Source: an uncultured Bacteroidales bacterium (GTDB lineage: Bacteria > Bacteroidota > Bacteroidia > Bacteroidales > UBA932). From it: a DNA stretch of 64,000 nt. The position numbers and the translations under genes are program-made. The notes under the pieces are model-generated. The model was not told where the DNA came from, ran no database searches, and was given only the letters and a program-made list of their open reading frames with translations. The DNA lies in the NCBI GenBank assembly GCA_900316045.1, contig ONBM01000002.1, positions 1-64,000 on the forward strand, given 5' to 3'. The number at the start of each line of letters is the position of its first letter. Within the stretch, counting starts at the first letter, position 1. Below, piece after piece: positions 9,773 through 17,774 of this stretch.

Positions 9773-9868
9773 ATAATTATTTTTATAATAAATGACTTCA
9801 ACACGAATCCGAAGCCGTTCGATGTACGCATGGCTCCGGATCCGTTGGATTAGTATGTGAGTCTTAGC

Positions 9869-12775
9869 CTAGTAACCAAAGACTTCTTCGAGGGTAAGGG
9901 TCTGTACTGGACCGAGGGTATTCAGGAAGTCCATGTCGAAGCCTTTCTGGTCGCCCAGAAAGCCGTAAATGTATTTCCTGTCCTTGACCCACTTCTGCTG
10001 GAACGCCTTCACGTCATCGAGGGTGAGAGCCTGGATCTGCTCAAAAATAGCCTTGTTCCTGTCTTCGCTTAGCCCTAGATCCTGAAGGTCGAGGTAAGAA
10101 TATATGACATCGATGCCCGTCGTTCTCGCAGTACGCAAGTCATTGATCATCGCAGTCTTCGCCACGTCGAAAGCCTGCTGAGATTCAGGCATGTCATTGA
10201 TGATCTTGTCGAATCCCTCGACTGCGGCCTTCTGCTTATCGTTCTGAGAAGCGATGTAAGCGAAGAAAACATATGGGATGTCCGATGAATATGGCTCCAC
10301 GAAACGTGCCGAAGCCGAATATGCCAGCCCTCTGGCTTCCCTCATCTCCTGGAATACTATTCCATTCATGCTGCCTCCGAAATAATTGTTGTACAGCCTG
10401 TCGACAGCGTCATTCGAGACATCGAATTTCTCGCCTCTGTTGGAATATTGCAGGTAATAGAATTGGTTGGCATCGTATGGGACTATGTACACCTTGCTCT
10501 CGTCTACGGCTATCGGCTGAGGATATTTTTTAGCCAGCGGAGCCGGATTCTCCCCGATCTTATGGTTTTTCTTGAGCATGCCTTCCACCTTAGCAAGATC
10601 GGAAGGCCCGTAATAAATGATCTTGTGCTGCTTAGAATACAGATTCCGGACTGCATCCAGAAGTTCTTCGGAATTCAGCGCCATGATCTGATCGTTCGTG
10701 AATGTGAACTTATGAACGAATTCAGCCCCATAGCGAATGTAATTCCACATATTGGAGAAGCAGGACTGCTGATTGAGCTTGTTGTCAGCCCTGCTCTTCA
10801 GGACATCCGATTTCAGCTTCGAAAGAATTGCAGTGTCAGGAATCGCATTGAAGATTCTGTCTTCAATGATGCCCAGGGCCTCCCCGACATTTTCATCCAG
10901 GCCGGTGATGCCGATGGTCGAAACAGCATTGCTGGCAGACAGGACCTCATCGCAAGCCAGTTCGTACAAATCCTTGTTGATTTGCTCTGCGCTACGGGAC
11001 GGAGTTCCAAGATAAGAAAGATAATCCAAGGCAAGCGGCAGGCGAGGGTCGTTTTGGCTGCCCATGTCGAAAATCATCCTGACTTGGGTGATGTCATTGA
11101 TGTCATTCTTCTTGTAAAGCAGCTCGATGTTCTTTTCTAAAGTCTTCTTCGTCATATCATTCGCATAGTCCACGAACACCGGCTCGATAGGTTTCACGGA
11201 ATCGGCTTGAATATCCCTCAGGAAAGCGCTCTGCTTGTCGCGATTGGTTTCTATCGGGGTGATAGCAGGGGCAGCGATCTTCTCGATGCTCTTGTCCTCG
11301 CCGACGAACTTGAACGCCTCGACGTAATTGTTCTCTCCAAGATATTCATTTGCCCAGTCTACGATCTGTTGCTTCGTGACCTTCTCCATTCTGGACAGCT
11401 GCCGGGCGTCGTCTTTCCAGCTGGAACCATTGATGAATGAGTTCACGAACATCATGGCACGGCTGTCATTATCTTCAAGCTGACGCATCTCGTTAAGCTT
11501 GTAGTTGTTGATGGTAGCCTTTATAAGCGTGTCGCTGAACTCCCCTTTGCGCAATTTCTCCACTTCTCCCAGCATTAAGTCGCGCACCTCATCTAGCGTC
11601 TGGCCCTCGCGAGGATACCCAAGAAGAAGGAATTGTCCTTCGTCCGGAAGGGAATAGTTCACGGCAAAGGCAGAATTGATCTTCTGGGCCTGCAATAGGT
11701 TCAGGTCGAACAGTCCAGCCTTGCCATTGTAGAGAATGGAGCGGACAAGGTCTCCCACCTCGCTGTTCCTGAAATCCTTCGATCCCGGCACTCTCCAGCC
11801 AAGCACCATGAATTCCGCATCATTGCCGTACACGGTTTTGTGCACAGGGGCAGTGATGGGATCCTCCGGCATTGCCTCCATATCTTTGAGGTTCTCGTTA
11901 GGCTTCCAGTCGCCGAAATATTTCTCGATAGTGGCCACGAACGCATCCGGGTCGAAATCGCCGGAAACGCAAATCGCCACGTTATTCGGCACGTAATAAT
12001 AGTTCCTGTGATTCTCGATGTTGACTATGGAAGGGTTCTTCAGATGCTCCTGCGTCCCCAGAGTCGTCTGCTGGCCGTAAGGGTGGTTCTTGAAGAGAAC
12101 GGAGTCGATGGCCTCCAGGCACTTGCTCAGATCCTCTGTCAGGCTCATGTTCTTCTCCTCGTAGACCGCCTCCAGCTCAGTGTGGAATCCGCGAATCACA
12201 GGATGCATGAATCTGTCAGCCTCGATTTTCGCCCAATTGTCTATCTGATTCGAAGGAATGTCCTCGGTGTAGACAGTCATGTCGTTGGAAGTGAAAGCAT
12301 TTGTCCCCTGAGCGCCTATGACCGACATCAATTTGTCATATTCATTAGGTATGGCAATCTTCGATGCCTCATAGCTGATGGAGTCGATCTGGTGATATAT
12401 CGCCTTTCTCTCCTCAGGGTCAGTTTTGGTCCTGTAGACCTCGAACAGGGCCTTGATTGAATCCAGCTTCGGTTTCTCGGCTGCGAAGTCGGAAGTTCCG
12501 AAGCTTTCAGTGCCTTTGAACATCAGATGCTCAAGGTAATGGGACAGACCCGTCGTCTCGTGAGGATCGTTCTTCGAGCCAACCCTGACCGCAATATAAG
12601 TCTGCAGGCGAGGGGTTTCTTTATTGACGGTCATGTAGATTTTCAGCCCGTTGTCGAGCGTATAAATCTTCGTCTTAAGCGGATCGCCCTTCACTGTCTC
12701 ATATTTGTATTTAGAGCAAGAGCCAAGCATGAACAATGCAAGGACAGACGCAAGACCCAATAAAATCTTTTTCAT
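9869..12775 (-). CDS. M16-family zinc metallopeptidase (insulinase/pitrilysin type), lipoprotein
   Basis: A 968-residue protein with two pitrilysin-like halves. The signal peptide has lipobox LGSC (Cys20), predicting an envelope lipoprotein. The inverted zinc motif HYLEH (His79, Glu82, His83) lies in HYLEHLMFKGTESFG, and the downstream metal-binding Glu is in the LEAVYEEKNM region. The second half lacks an HxxEH motif, as usual for the non-catalytic half. These peptidases degrade peptides in the periplasm. Length is normal for a two-half M16 protein. It lies just downstream of metX on the same strand, with a 64-base gap holding two TGAATATG octamers. Confidence 0.93.
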   Translation of the reverse strand: MKKILLGLASVLALFMLGSCSKYKYETVKGDPLKTKIYTLDNGLKIYMTVNKETPRLQTYIAVRVGSKNDPHETTGLSHYLEHLMFKGTESFGTSDFAAEKPKLDSIKALFEVYRTKTDPEERKAIYHQIDSISYEASKIAIPNEYDKLMSVIGAQGTNAFTSNDMTVYTEDIPSNQIDNWAKIEADRFMHPVIRGFHTELEAVYEEKNMSLTEDLSKCLEAIDSVLFKNHPYGQQTTLGTQEHLKNPSIVNIENHRNYYYVPNNVAICVSGDFDPDAFVATIEKYFGDWKPNENLKDMEAMPEDPITAPVHKTVYGNDAEFMVLGWRVPGSKDFRNSEVGDLVRSILYNGKAGLFDLNLLQAQKINSAFAVNYSLPDEGQFLLLGYPREGQTLDEVRDLMLGEVEKLRKGEFSDTLIKATINNYKLNEMRQLEDNDSRAMMFVNSFINGSSWKDDARQLSRMEKVTKQQIVDWANEYLGENNYVEAFKFVGEDKSIEKIAAPAITPIETNRDKQSAFLRDIQADSVKPIEPVFVDYANDMTKKTLEKNIELLYKKNDINDITQVRMIFDMGSQNDPRLPLALDYLSYLGTPSRSAEQINKDLYELACDEVLSASNAVSTIGITGLDENVGEALGIIEDRIFNAIPDTAILSKLKSDVLKSRADNKLNQQSCFSNMWNYIRYGAEFVHKFTFTNDQIMALNSEELLDAVRNLYSKQHKIIYYGPSDLAKVEGMLKKNHKIGENPAPLAKKYPQPIAVDESKVYIVPYDANQFYYLQYSNRGEKFDVSNDAVDRLYNNYFGGSMNGIVFQEMREARGLAYSASARFVEPYSSDIPYVFFAYIASQNDKQKAAVEGFDKIINDMPESQQAFDVAKTAMINDLRTARTTGIDVIYSYLDLQDLGLSEDRNKAIFEQIQALTLDDVKAFQQKWVKDRKYIYGFLGDQKGFDMDFLNTLGPVQTLTLEEVFGY

Positions 12776-12839
12776 AATATTGAATATGAATTATTTAAAC
12801 ATTGCTCTAAAGATATTCATAATAAATGAATATGCAAAA

Positions 12840-13862
12840 TTAGACGAATTCTTCAATCGCAGGCTGCAGGATCTTGCCGATGGCGTCGGTCTCTATCAGG
12901 AAGCCGTCATGGCCGTAGACAGTAGGAATCTCGAAATAGCGGGCTCCAGGGATCATGGCAGCCAGGGGTTTCATGTCCTCAGGAGGGAAAAGCTCGTCTG
13001 AGGACATGCACACCAATGTGAAATATTCCTTCAGCCTGCCTAGGGCTGCCTTCAAGCCGCCGCGCCCACGACCTAAGTTATTGCTGTCCACCTGATCGCA
13101 GATGGATTTATACGAATATGCATCCCAGGACTTGATGAATTTCAGGCTCTGGTGGCTGTAGTAGGAGGAAACTTTCTCGGCGAACACGAAGTCCTCGTTT
13201 TCCTCTTCCTGCTTGAAGAGGCCTTCCTCACAGCGATATGTCAGCAGCGCTATCGCCCTTGCAGCCTTGAGACCGAAGAGACCACCCTTAATCGTGGTGC
13301 CAGCCTTGAAGGTCGGGTCTGCCTCCAGCGCAAACCTCATAGCCGTGTTGAAACCTGTAATCCACGGGGTAACGCGAGCGCCCGAGGCAATGATGAACAC
13401 TTTCCCGAATGTCTCAGGACATGAATATGCCCACTCGAATGACATGAAACCTCCCATGGACGTGCCAATGAGAATATCGATCTTTTCTATTCCCAAGTGC
13501 TTGCGAAGCATGTCAAAAGCCCTGACCGTATCTCTTACAGTGACCCTCGGGAAAGCCAGCCTGTACGGCTTGCCAGTTTTCGGATCGATGCTCTCAGGCC
13601 CGGACGAGCCGCAAGCTGAGCCAAGCACATTGGCGCAGATGACGAAATATTTCTGTGTGTCAATCAGCTTTCCAGGCCCCACAAGCGCAGGCCACCATTC
13701 ACCCTCCGGATCGGAAGATGCCGTAAGCGCATGGCAAAGCCAGATAACTTTTTTCCCGGGGTTATATTCAAAAGGAGAAGTATGATAAACAACTTTCAGA
13801 TTCTCAATGCTTCCACCCGCCTCAAACTCGAATTTTCCACCGTCGAAGACATGCCTGTCCAT
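12840..13862 (-). CDS. metX: homoserine O-acetyltransferase (alpha/beta-hydrolase fold)
   Basis: Transfers an acyl group from acyl-CoA to homoserine in methionine synthesis. The 340-residue protein has the alpha/beta-hydrolase core with the nucleophile Ser135 in GTSMGGFMSF, the oxyanion-side WLCHALTASSD, the family's GSSGP and the Asp/His partners near MSSDELFPPEDM and YGHDGFLIETD. Whether acetyl- or succinyl-CoA is used cannot be read safely by eye. The Ser and His motifs support MetX rather than a generic hydrolase. The gene is divergent from ispF with 85 bases between the starts. Confidence 0.92.
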   Translation of the reverse strand: MDRHVFDGGKFEFEAGGSIENLKVVYHTSPFEYNPGKKVIWLCHALTASSDPEGEWWPALVGPGKLIDTQKYFVICANVLGSACGSSGPESIDPKTGKPYRLAFPRVTVRDTVRAFDMLRKHLGIEKIDILIGTSMGGFMSFEWAYSCPETFGKVFIIASGARVTPWITGFNTAMRFALEADPTFKAGTTIKGGLFGLKAARAIALLTYRCEEGLFKQEEENEDFVFAEKVSSYYSHQSLKFIKSWDAYSYKSICDQVDSNNLGRGRGGLKAALGRLKEYFTLVCMSSDELFPPEDMKPLAAMIPGARYFEIPTVYGHDGFLIETDAIGKILQPAIEEFV

Positions 13863-13934
13863 ATTTTTTTGTTATAATATGGATGTGAATTTAGCAATTA
13901 TCTCAATACCGATAGCATGTTCATGGATTTTTTT

Positions 13935-13942
13935 TAATTTTG
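13935..13942 (+). promoter_or_regulatory. -7 promoter element directly at the ispF start
   Basis: TAATTTTG ends five bases before the ispF ATG at 13948. If used, transcription would begin at or next to the start codon and the mRNA would be leaderless. No TTG is seen at the proper -33 distance. Confidence 0.4.
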
Positions 13943-13947
13943 TGAAT

Positions 13948-14424
13948 ATGTCAAATTTCAGGATTGGAAACGGCTACGACGTGCATGCTTTGAAGGAAGG
14001 ACTGCCGATGTGGCTCTGCGGAATAAAAATCGATGGCAGCAAAGGCTTCGTGGCCCACTCGGACGGGGACGTAGCCATTCACGCCCTATGCGATGCCATA
14101 CTTGGCGCAGCGGCTCTTGGCGACATAGGGAAGCATTTTCCAGACAACGACGACAAGTGGAAAGGCATCGACAGCAAAGTGCTGCTGGGGAACGTAATGA
14201 ATATGATACCTGAATATTCCGTCTGCAACGCCGACATAACCATAGCGCTTCAGGCTCCCAAGCTGCGCCCTTACATTGACAAAATGCGCTCTTCGCTCGC
14301 TTCCGTGATGAATATCGACCCTTCGCAAGTTTCCGTGAAAGCGACGACGACGGAAAGGCTCGGCTTCGTGGGCAGAGGCGAAGGCTGCGAAGTCTGGGCT
14401 ACGGTATTATTAGAAAAGAAATGA
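13948..14424 (+). CDS. ispF: 2-C-methyl-D-erythritol 2,4-cyclodiphosphate synthase
   Basis: Fifth enzyme of the MEP isoprenoid pathway: cyclises CDP-methylerythritol 2-phosphate and releases CMP. The 158-residue protein has RIGNGYDVHAL with the Asp-x-His metal ligands (Asp11, His13), the FVAHSDGDVAIHALCDAILGAAALGDIGKHFPD core and the C-terminal KATTTERLGFVGRGEG signature. The longer frame from 13807 is rejected because the family starts at MSNFRIGNGYD and the extra part overlaps metX. Its stop overlaps the start of the symporter (ATGA), so the pair is co-translated. Confidence 0.96.
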   Translation: MSNFRIGNGYDVHALKEGLPMWLCGIKIDGSKGFVAHSDGDVAIHALCDAILGAAALGDIGKHFPDNDDKWKGIDSKVLLGNVMNMIPEYSVCNADITIALQAPKLRPYIDKMRSSLASVMNIDPSQVSVKATTTERLGFVGRGEGCEVWATVLLEKK

Positions 14425-15863
14425 CACCTGTCGCAGTCATAATCACGGCTCTGGCTTATTTCGCCGCGATGTTCATGGTTTCTTGGCTTTCTTCCAGAAA
14501 AGCTAGCAATGCCAATTTCTTCAACGGAGGCAGGAAATCGCCTTGGTGGATAGTGGCGATTGCCATGATCGGGGCGCCGATGTCTGGGGTAACCTACGTC
14601 TCGGTGCCAGGAATGGTGGGCGTGGGTGGCACACAGATGGGCTACATGCAGATGGTGCTGGGTTTCTTCGTGGGCTACATAGCAATTGCCTACGTCCTGA
14701 CTCCGGTTTTCTTCAAGATGAACATAGTCTCTATCTATCAATATCTAGACGAACGTTTCGGAGTAACCTCTCACAAGACCGGAGCCTGGTTCTTCTTCAT
14801 TTCAAAGATATTGGGCGCAGCGGTCAGGCTGTTCCTGGTCTGCGTGACGCTGCAGCTGATGATATTGACGCCTCTGCATCTGCCGTTCATCCTGAACGTA
14901 ATCATTTCCATGTTGATAGTGCTTGCCTACACGTTCAGGGGCGGAGTGAAATCCATAGTATGGACAGATGCATTGAAGACCGTCTGCATGATTGTCTCCA
15001 TAGCGCTCGCCATCATATTCATAGCTAAGGCCCTCAGCCTCGACTTCAGCGGCCTCTGCAAGACCATCAAGAATAGCGAATATTCAAAGATTTTCTTCTT
15101 CGAGGACGTGAATGATAAAGAATATTTCTGGAAGCAGTTCCTCGCCGGCATATTCACAGTGATTGCCATGACCGGCCTGGATCAGGACATGATGCAGCGG
15201 ACTCTCAGCAGCAAAAACGCCAGAGACTCCAAGAAGAACCTGATAACCAGCGGTCTCCTACAGGTTCCCGTGATATTCCTCTTCCTGTGCCTAGGGGCGC
15301 TGATGTACATATTCGCAGGAGCCAACGGCATCTCCGAGACCGGCGACACCCTCTTTCCCGCAGTAGCCACGGGCGGTTATCTGCCTGCTATCGTCGGGGT
15401 CCTGTTCGTGCTTGGGCTAGTTTCCTGCGCATTTTCCGCTGGCGGCTCCGCCCTTACTGCGCTTACGACCTCATTCACCGTGGACATCCTCGGCGTAGAA
15501 GGGAAAAGCGAAGAAAAAGTCACCGCGACACGCAAAAAGGTGCATCTGGCGATGGCAGTCCTCATGGGAGTCGTAATATTCATATTCTACATCCTCAACA
15601 CACAAAGTGCCATAGACATGGTGTACAAGCTTGCCAGCTACACCTACGGGCCTATCTTGGGATTGTTCGCATTCGGCATATTCACGAAATGGCATGTATG
15701 CGACCGCTGGGTGCCTCTCATTGCCATCCTTGCACCATGCGTCTGCCTAGTGCTGCAAATGAATTCGGAACGCTGGTTCGGCGGCTACCGATTCAGCTAC
15801 GAAATCCTCATCATCAACGCCCTCCTCACCTTCCTCGGCCTCTGCCTCATCCGCAGGAAATAG
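14421..15863 (+). CDS. sodium:solute symporter family transporter
   Basis: An inner-membrane secondary transporter of the SSS (PF00474) family: 480 residues with about 13 hydrophobic helices. Visible family traits are NFFNGGRKSPWWIVAIAMIGAPMSGVTY near the N-terminus, QYLDERFGVTSHKTGAWFF, and GLDQDMMQRTLSSKNARDSKKN in mid-protein. The solute (sugar, organic acid or other) cannot be deduced. It overlaps ispF by four bases, but a metabolic link to isoprenoid synthesis is not known. A decayed copy of residues about 173-215 is found at 16671-16786. Confidence 0.92.
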   Translation: MTPVAVIITALAYFAAMFMVSWLSSRKASNANFFNGGRKSPWWIVAIAMIGAPMSGVTYVSVPGMVGVGGTQMGYMQMVLGFFVGYIAIAYVLTPVFFKMNIVSIYQYLDERFGVTSHKTGAWFFFISKILGAAVRLFLVCVTLQLMILTPLHLPFILNVIISMLIVLAYTFRGGVKSIVWTDALKTVCMIVSIALAIIFIAKALSLDFSGLCKTIKNSEYSKIFFFEDVNDKEYFWKQFLAGIFTVIAMTGLDQDMMQRTLSSKNARDSKKNLITSGLLQVPVIFLFLCLGALMYIFAGANGISETGDTLFPAVATGGYLPAIVGVLFVLGLVSCAFSAGGSALTALTTSFTVDILGVEGKSEEKVTATRKKVHLAMAVLMGVVIFIFYILNTQSAIDMVYKLASYTYGPILGLFAFGIFTKWHVCDRWVPLIAILAPCVCLVLQMNSERWFGGYRFSYEILIINALLTFLGLCLIRRK

Positions 15864-16106
15864 CACCCATCATTAATGGATGGTTCTTCCCCCCATTAAA
15901 ATTGGCACATCGTTCATTTCAAATGGATTGCTCATCCTAATTGCCGATAACAAGATGAAATTCGTCGGGAACGGCTATGCCAAAACAGCACTCTCTGCAA
16001 CTATAGGTCGTCTCCCACCCCACCCTCAAAAGGCGGGAGAGCAACGACATGCCCCAAATAAATGAATATATCGCATAGCGCCGTCGCCAACGATTTGCCG
16101 ATTACG
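15864..16106 (+). other. non-coding stretch after the symporter
   Basis: No credible gene. CCATC/GATGG arms at 15868-15884 with a following C/T-rich run may be a weak terminator. A short C-rich inverted repeat lies near 16014-16037 (CTCCCACC and GGCGGGAG). A faint resemblance to the first codons of ispF occurs at 15954-15980 but is too short to claim. The stretch ends at the toxin-antitoxin promoter. Confidence 0.4.
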
Positions 16107-16138
16107 TTTGGCAGTTTCGTGGAATTGCATTATCTTTG
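16107..16138 (+). promoter_or_regulatory. promoter of the toxin-antitoxin operon
   Basis: A TTTG -33 element (16107-16110) and a perfect -7 element TATCTTTG (16131-16138) are separated by 20 bases, the classical Bacteroidota arrangement. The antitoxin ATG is at 16177. The -7 element overlaps the operator palindrome. Confidence 0.8.
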
Positions 16139-16158
16139 TGTACCGATTTTGGTACACA
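16137..16158 (+). promoter_or_regulatory. palindromic operator at the toxin-antitoxin promoter
   Basis: A perfect inverted repeat TGTGTACC / GGTACACA with a 6-base spacer lies across the end of the -7 element and the transcription start. Phd/YefM antitoxins typically repress their own promoters at such palindromes, so this is inferred to be the autoregulatory site. Confidence 0.72.
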
Positions 16159-16176
16159 ACATAAATTATGTAAGTT

Positions 16177-16437
16177 ATGGCGGTCATTCAGGTTACGTCA
16201 AGAGAGTTTCGGGAAAAACAGGCATCCATGTTTGCACTCGCTGACAAAGGACAGCAAGTAGTAATCAGGCGCAGGGGGAAAGTCTCTTATATGCTGACAC
16301 CAGTTTACGATGATGATTTTGTCCTTTCTCCTGAGGCTGAAAAGAGACTCGAAGAGAGTCGCAGGCAATACAGGGAGGGCAATGTCACGACCTTCACCAC
16401 AAAGGAGGACCTTAATAGATTCCTGGAAAAGCTATGA
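16177..16437 (+). CDS. Phd/YefM-family antitoxin
   Basis: An 86-residue protein: an N-terminal DNA-binding domain (MAVIQVTSREFREKQASMF, then VVIRRRGKVSYMLTPV) and a charged flexible C-terminus (RRQYREGNVTTFTTKEDLN) that should wrap the toxin. It neutralises the toxin and represses the operon through the upstream palindrome. The reading frame looks intact. The toxin gene starts within its last codon. Confidence 0.88.
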   Translation: MAVIQVTSREFREKQASMFALADKGQQVVIRRRGKVSYMLTPVYDDDFVLSPEAEKRLEESRRQYREGNVTTFTTKEDLNRFLEKL

Positions 16438-16664
16438 GCATGTTGTATGAGATAGATTTTACCCCGATAGCGATAAAATCTATATCGAAATACAAGAAAT
16501 CCAATCCTGTGCAATACAAGAAGCTCGTCAAATTGCTTAATGAGCTAATGGAGCATCCGAGGATAGGGACTGGACACCCAGAGCCACTCAAATCAGGCGA
16601 TTCGCTAACATATTCCAGAAGAATATCAAAAAAAGATCGCTTGATTTATGACATATACGAATAA
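16434..16664 (+). pseudogene. YoeB/Txe-family mRNA interferase, C-terminally truncated
   Basis: The RelE-fold ribosome-dependent nuclease is recognisable from residue about 5 to 76: EIDFTPIAIKSISKYKKSN, then GTGHPEPLKSGDSLTYSRRI, then KKDRLIYDIYE. The equivalents of E. coli YoeB Glu46 (in HPEPLK) and Arg65 (in KDRL) are present. The protein stops just after IYDIYE, about 12 residues short of the family end, so the catalytic C-terminal His-Tyr pair is missing. The DNA directly after the stop is a decayed piece of the symporter gene, not toxin sequence. The toxin is therefore probably inactive. The ATG overlaps the antitoxin stop by four bases; a second ATG is six bases on. Confidence 0.82.
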
Positions 16665-16670
16665 GGTAAA

Positions 16671-16786
16671 TCTGGCGGTGTGATGTCCATGGCCTAGACC
16701 GAACATTTAGGCGGTCTGCAGGATCATCTCCATAATAATATATTCATAGCGAGGGTTCTCAGCCTCTACTTCAGCAGCCTTTGCAT
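16671..16786 (+). pseudogene. decayed fragment of a sodium symporter gene
   Basis: About 115 bases resemble 14938-15065 inside the intact symporter, with one gap of 6-8 bases. In the frame continuing from the toxin stop, GGV-S, T-E, IFIA-VLSL-FSSLC can be read against GGVKS, WTD, IFIAKALSLDFSGLC of the symporter, with stop codons in place of Trp and elsewhere. The last 46 bases match at about 39 positions. It sits exactly where the missing toxin tail should be. Confidence 0.8.
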
Positions 16787-16844
16787 GATTAGCAGGCGCT
16801 GAGGACGCTCCCACAAGACTCCCTCGCAAGACGTACCCGTAAAT

Positions 16845-17477
16845 TTACCAGCGTTCGCGATGAATGCGCTCTGGCTTCCACTTATCTTTTGGAGTATTCT
16901 CTGAATCAGGATACCCTAAAGCCACGACCTCATAAGGTAGCACCTGAGGTGGCAGTCCGAGAGCTTCCTTGACCGGAAGATACCTTTCCTTAAACGGGTA
17001 GCATGCCGTCCACACCGAGCCTATGCCAAGGGAGGTAGCAGCCAGCACAAGATTCTCCGTGGCGGCTCCCAGATCGTCGCGCCACATAGGGTTAGGACCT
17101 ACCGTCCTGTTTTCACCTTCCCCACGAGCCCACGTCGTGTCCGCACAGGTTACGACCAGCGCAGCTGCACGCTTGAACATTGGAAGATTCTTGTTGTCTT
17201 TGAAAATCTCGTCATACCTCGAAGTGTCGGTCAGGACTATGAAATGCCAAGGCTGCAGGTTCACCCCTGACGGAGCTGACATCGCAGCGCGAAGAATGGT
17301 GCTCATATCTTCATCAGAAATTTTCTGATTCGTGTATGACCTCACGCTGGTACGAGCAAGAATTGTCTCTATGACTGGGTTGGAAGCTTTATTTTCGGCA
17401 GCTTCATTCGAGGCGGTATTTTTACATGACGCCATCATGACTGCGGCTAGCACAAGAATAAGACATGATTTCTTCAT
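16845..17477 (-). CDS. nitroreductase-family lipoprotein
   Basis: A flavin-dependent reductase of the nitroreductase fold, 210 residues. The signal peptide has lipobox MMASC (Cys18), so this one is predicted to be exported. FMN-binding features are RTSVRSYTNQKIS at the start of the domain, APSGVNLQPWHFIVL, and the late AATSLGIGSVWTACYPF segment with YEVVALGYPDSE. Electron donor and substrate are unknown. It lies downstream of gltA on the same strand, about 300 bases away. Confidence 0.88.
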   Translation of the reverse strand: MKKSCLILVLAAVMMASCKNTASNEAAENKASNPVIETILARTSVRSYTNQKISDEDMSTILRAAMSAPSGVNLQPWHFIVLTDTSRYDEIFKDNKNLPMFKRAAALVVTCADTTWARGEGENRTVGPNPMWRDDLGAATENLVLAATSLGIGSVWTACYPFKERYLPVKEALGLPPQVLPYEVVALGYPDSENTPKDKWKPERIHRERW

Positions 17478-17521
17478 ACCGTAATATTTTGAATCATGTA
17501 AAATTAAAAAAAATTCACAGA

Positions 17522-17551
17522 AGCATATTCCCCATTCCCGAAATAGTTTTC
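17522..17551 (-). pseudogene. short decayed copy of the Wzi-like gene
   Basis: Thirty bases match 7081-7110 inside the Wzi-like gene at 26 positions. Both encode an NYF-NGEYAS peptide in the same frame on the minus strand. No longer coding context surrounds it. Confidence 0.6.
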
Positions 17552-17608
17552 AGGTGCAGCGCAACGATTGATTTGCATCGACTTAGGTGGTAAGTGAAAG
17601 ACTTCATC

Positions 17609-17770
17609 GGAGGCAGGAGCGTGCGGTGGCGGCCGCAGGGCGGCTGACAATGAACTCGTTACAGAGACGAGCCCCACGCACCATGGGCTGGAGGCAGGAG
17701 CGTGCGGTGGCTGCTGCGGAGCTGCTGACAATGAACTCGTTACAGAGACGAGCCTCACGCACCATGGGCT
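17609..17770. repeat. tandem 81-base repeat, two copies (downstream of gltA)
   Basis: Copies at 17609-17689 and 17690-17770 are identical at about 75 of 81 positions. Each contains GGAGCGTG, the segment AATGAACTCGTTACAGAGAC and CACGCACC near its end. A second tandem pair with the same 81-base period and related sequence is at 31521-31680. The period is a multiple of three, which keeps a spurious 84-codon frame open on the minus strand. Confidence 0.9.
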
Positions 17771-17774
17771 GGGG

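Noticed and set aside
9791-9853. Coding-looking plus-strand text reading NPKPFDVRMAPDPLD before a stop
   Set aside because: Only about 20 codons, stops directly upstream and no source gene in the window. Probably chance, possibly another relic.
15954-15986. Resemblance to the first codons of ispF
   Set aside because: Reads KFVGNGYA against NFRIGNGYD, but only about 13 bases align well. Too short to call a relic, although a lost ispF-symporter duplicate would fit the symporter fragment nearby.
17504-17758. 84-codon minus-strand frame across the tandem repeats
   Set aside because: It is kept open only because the repeat length is a multiple of three. The peptide is low-complexity and has no family-like features.
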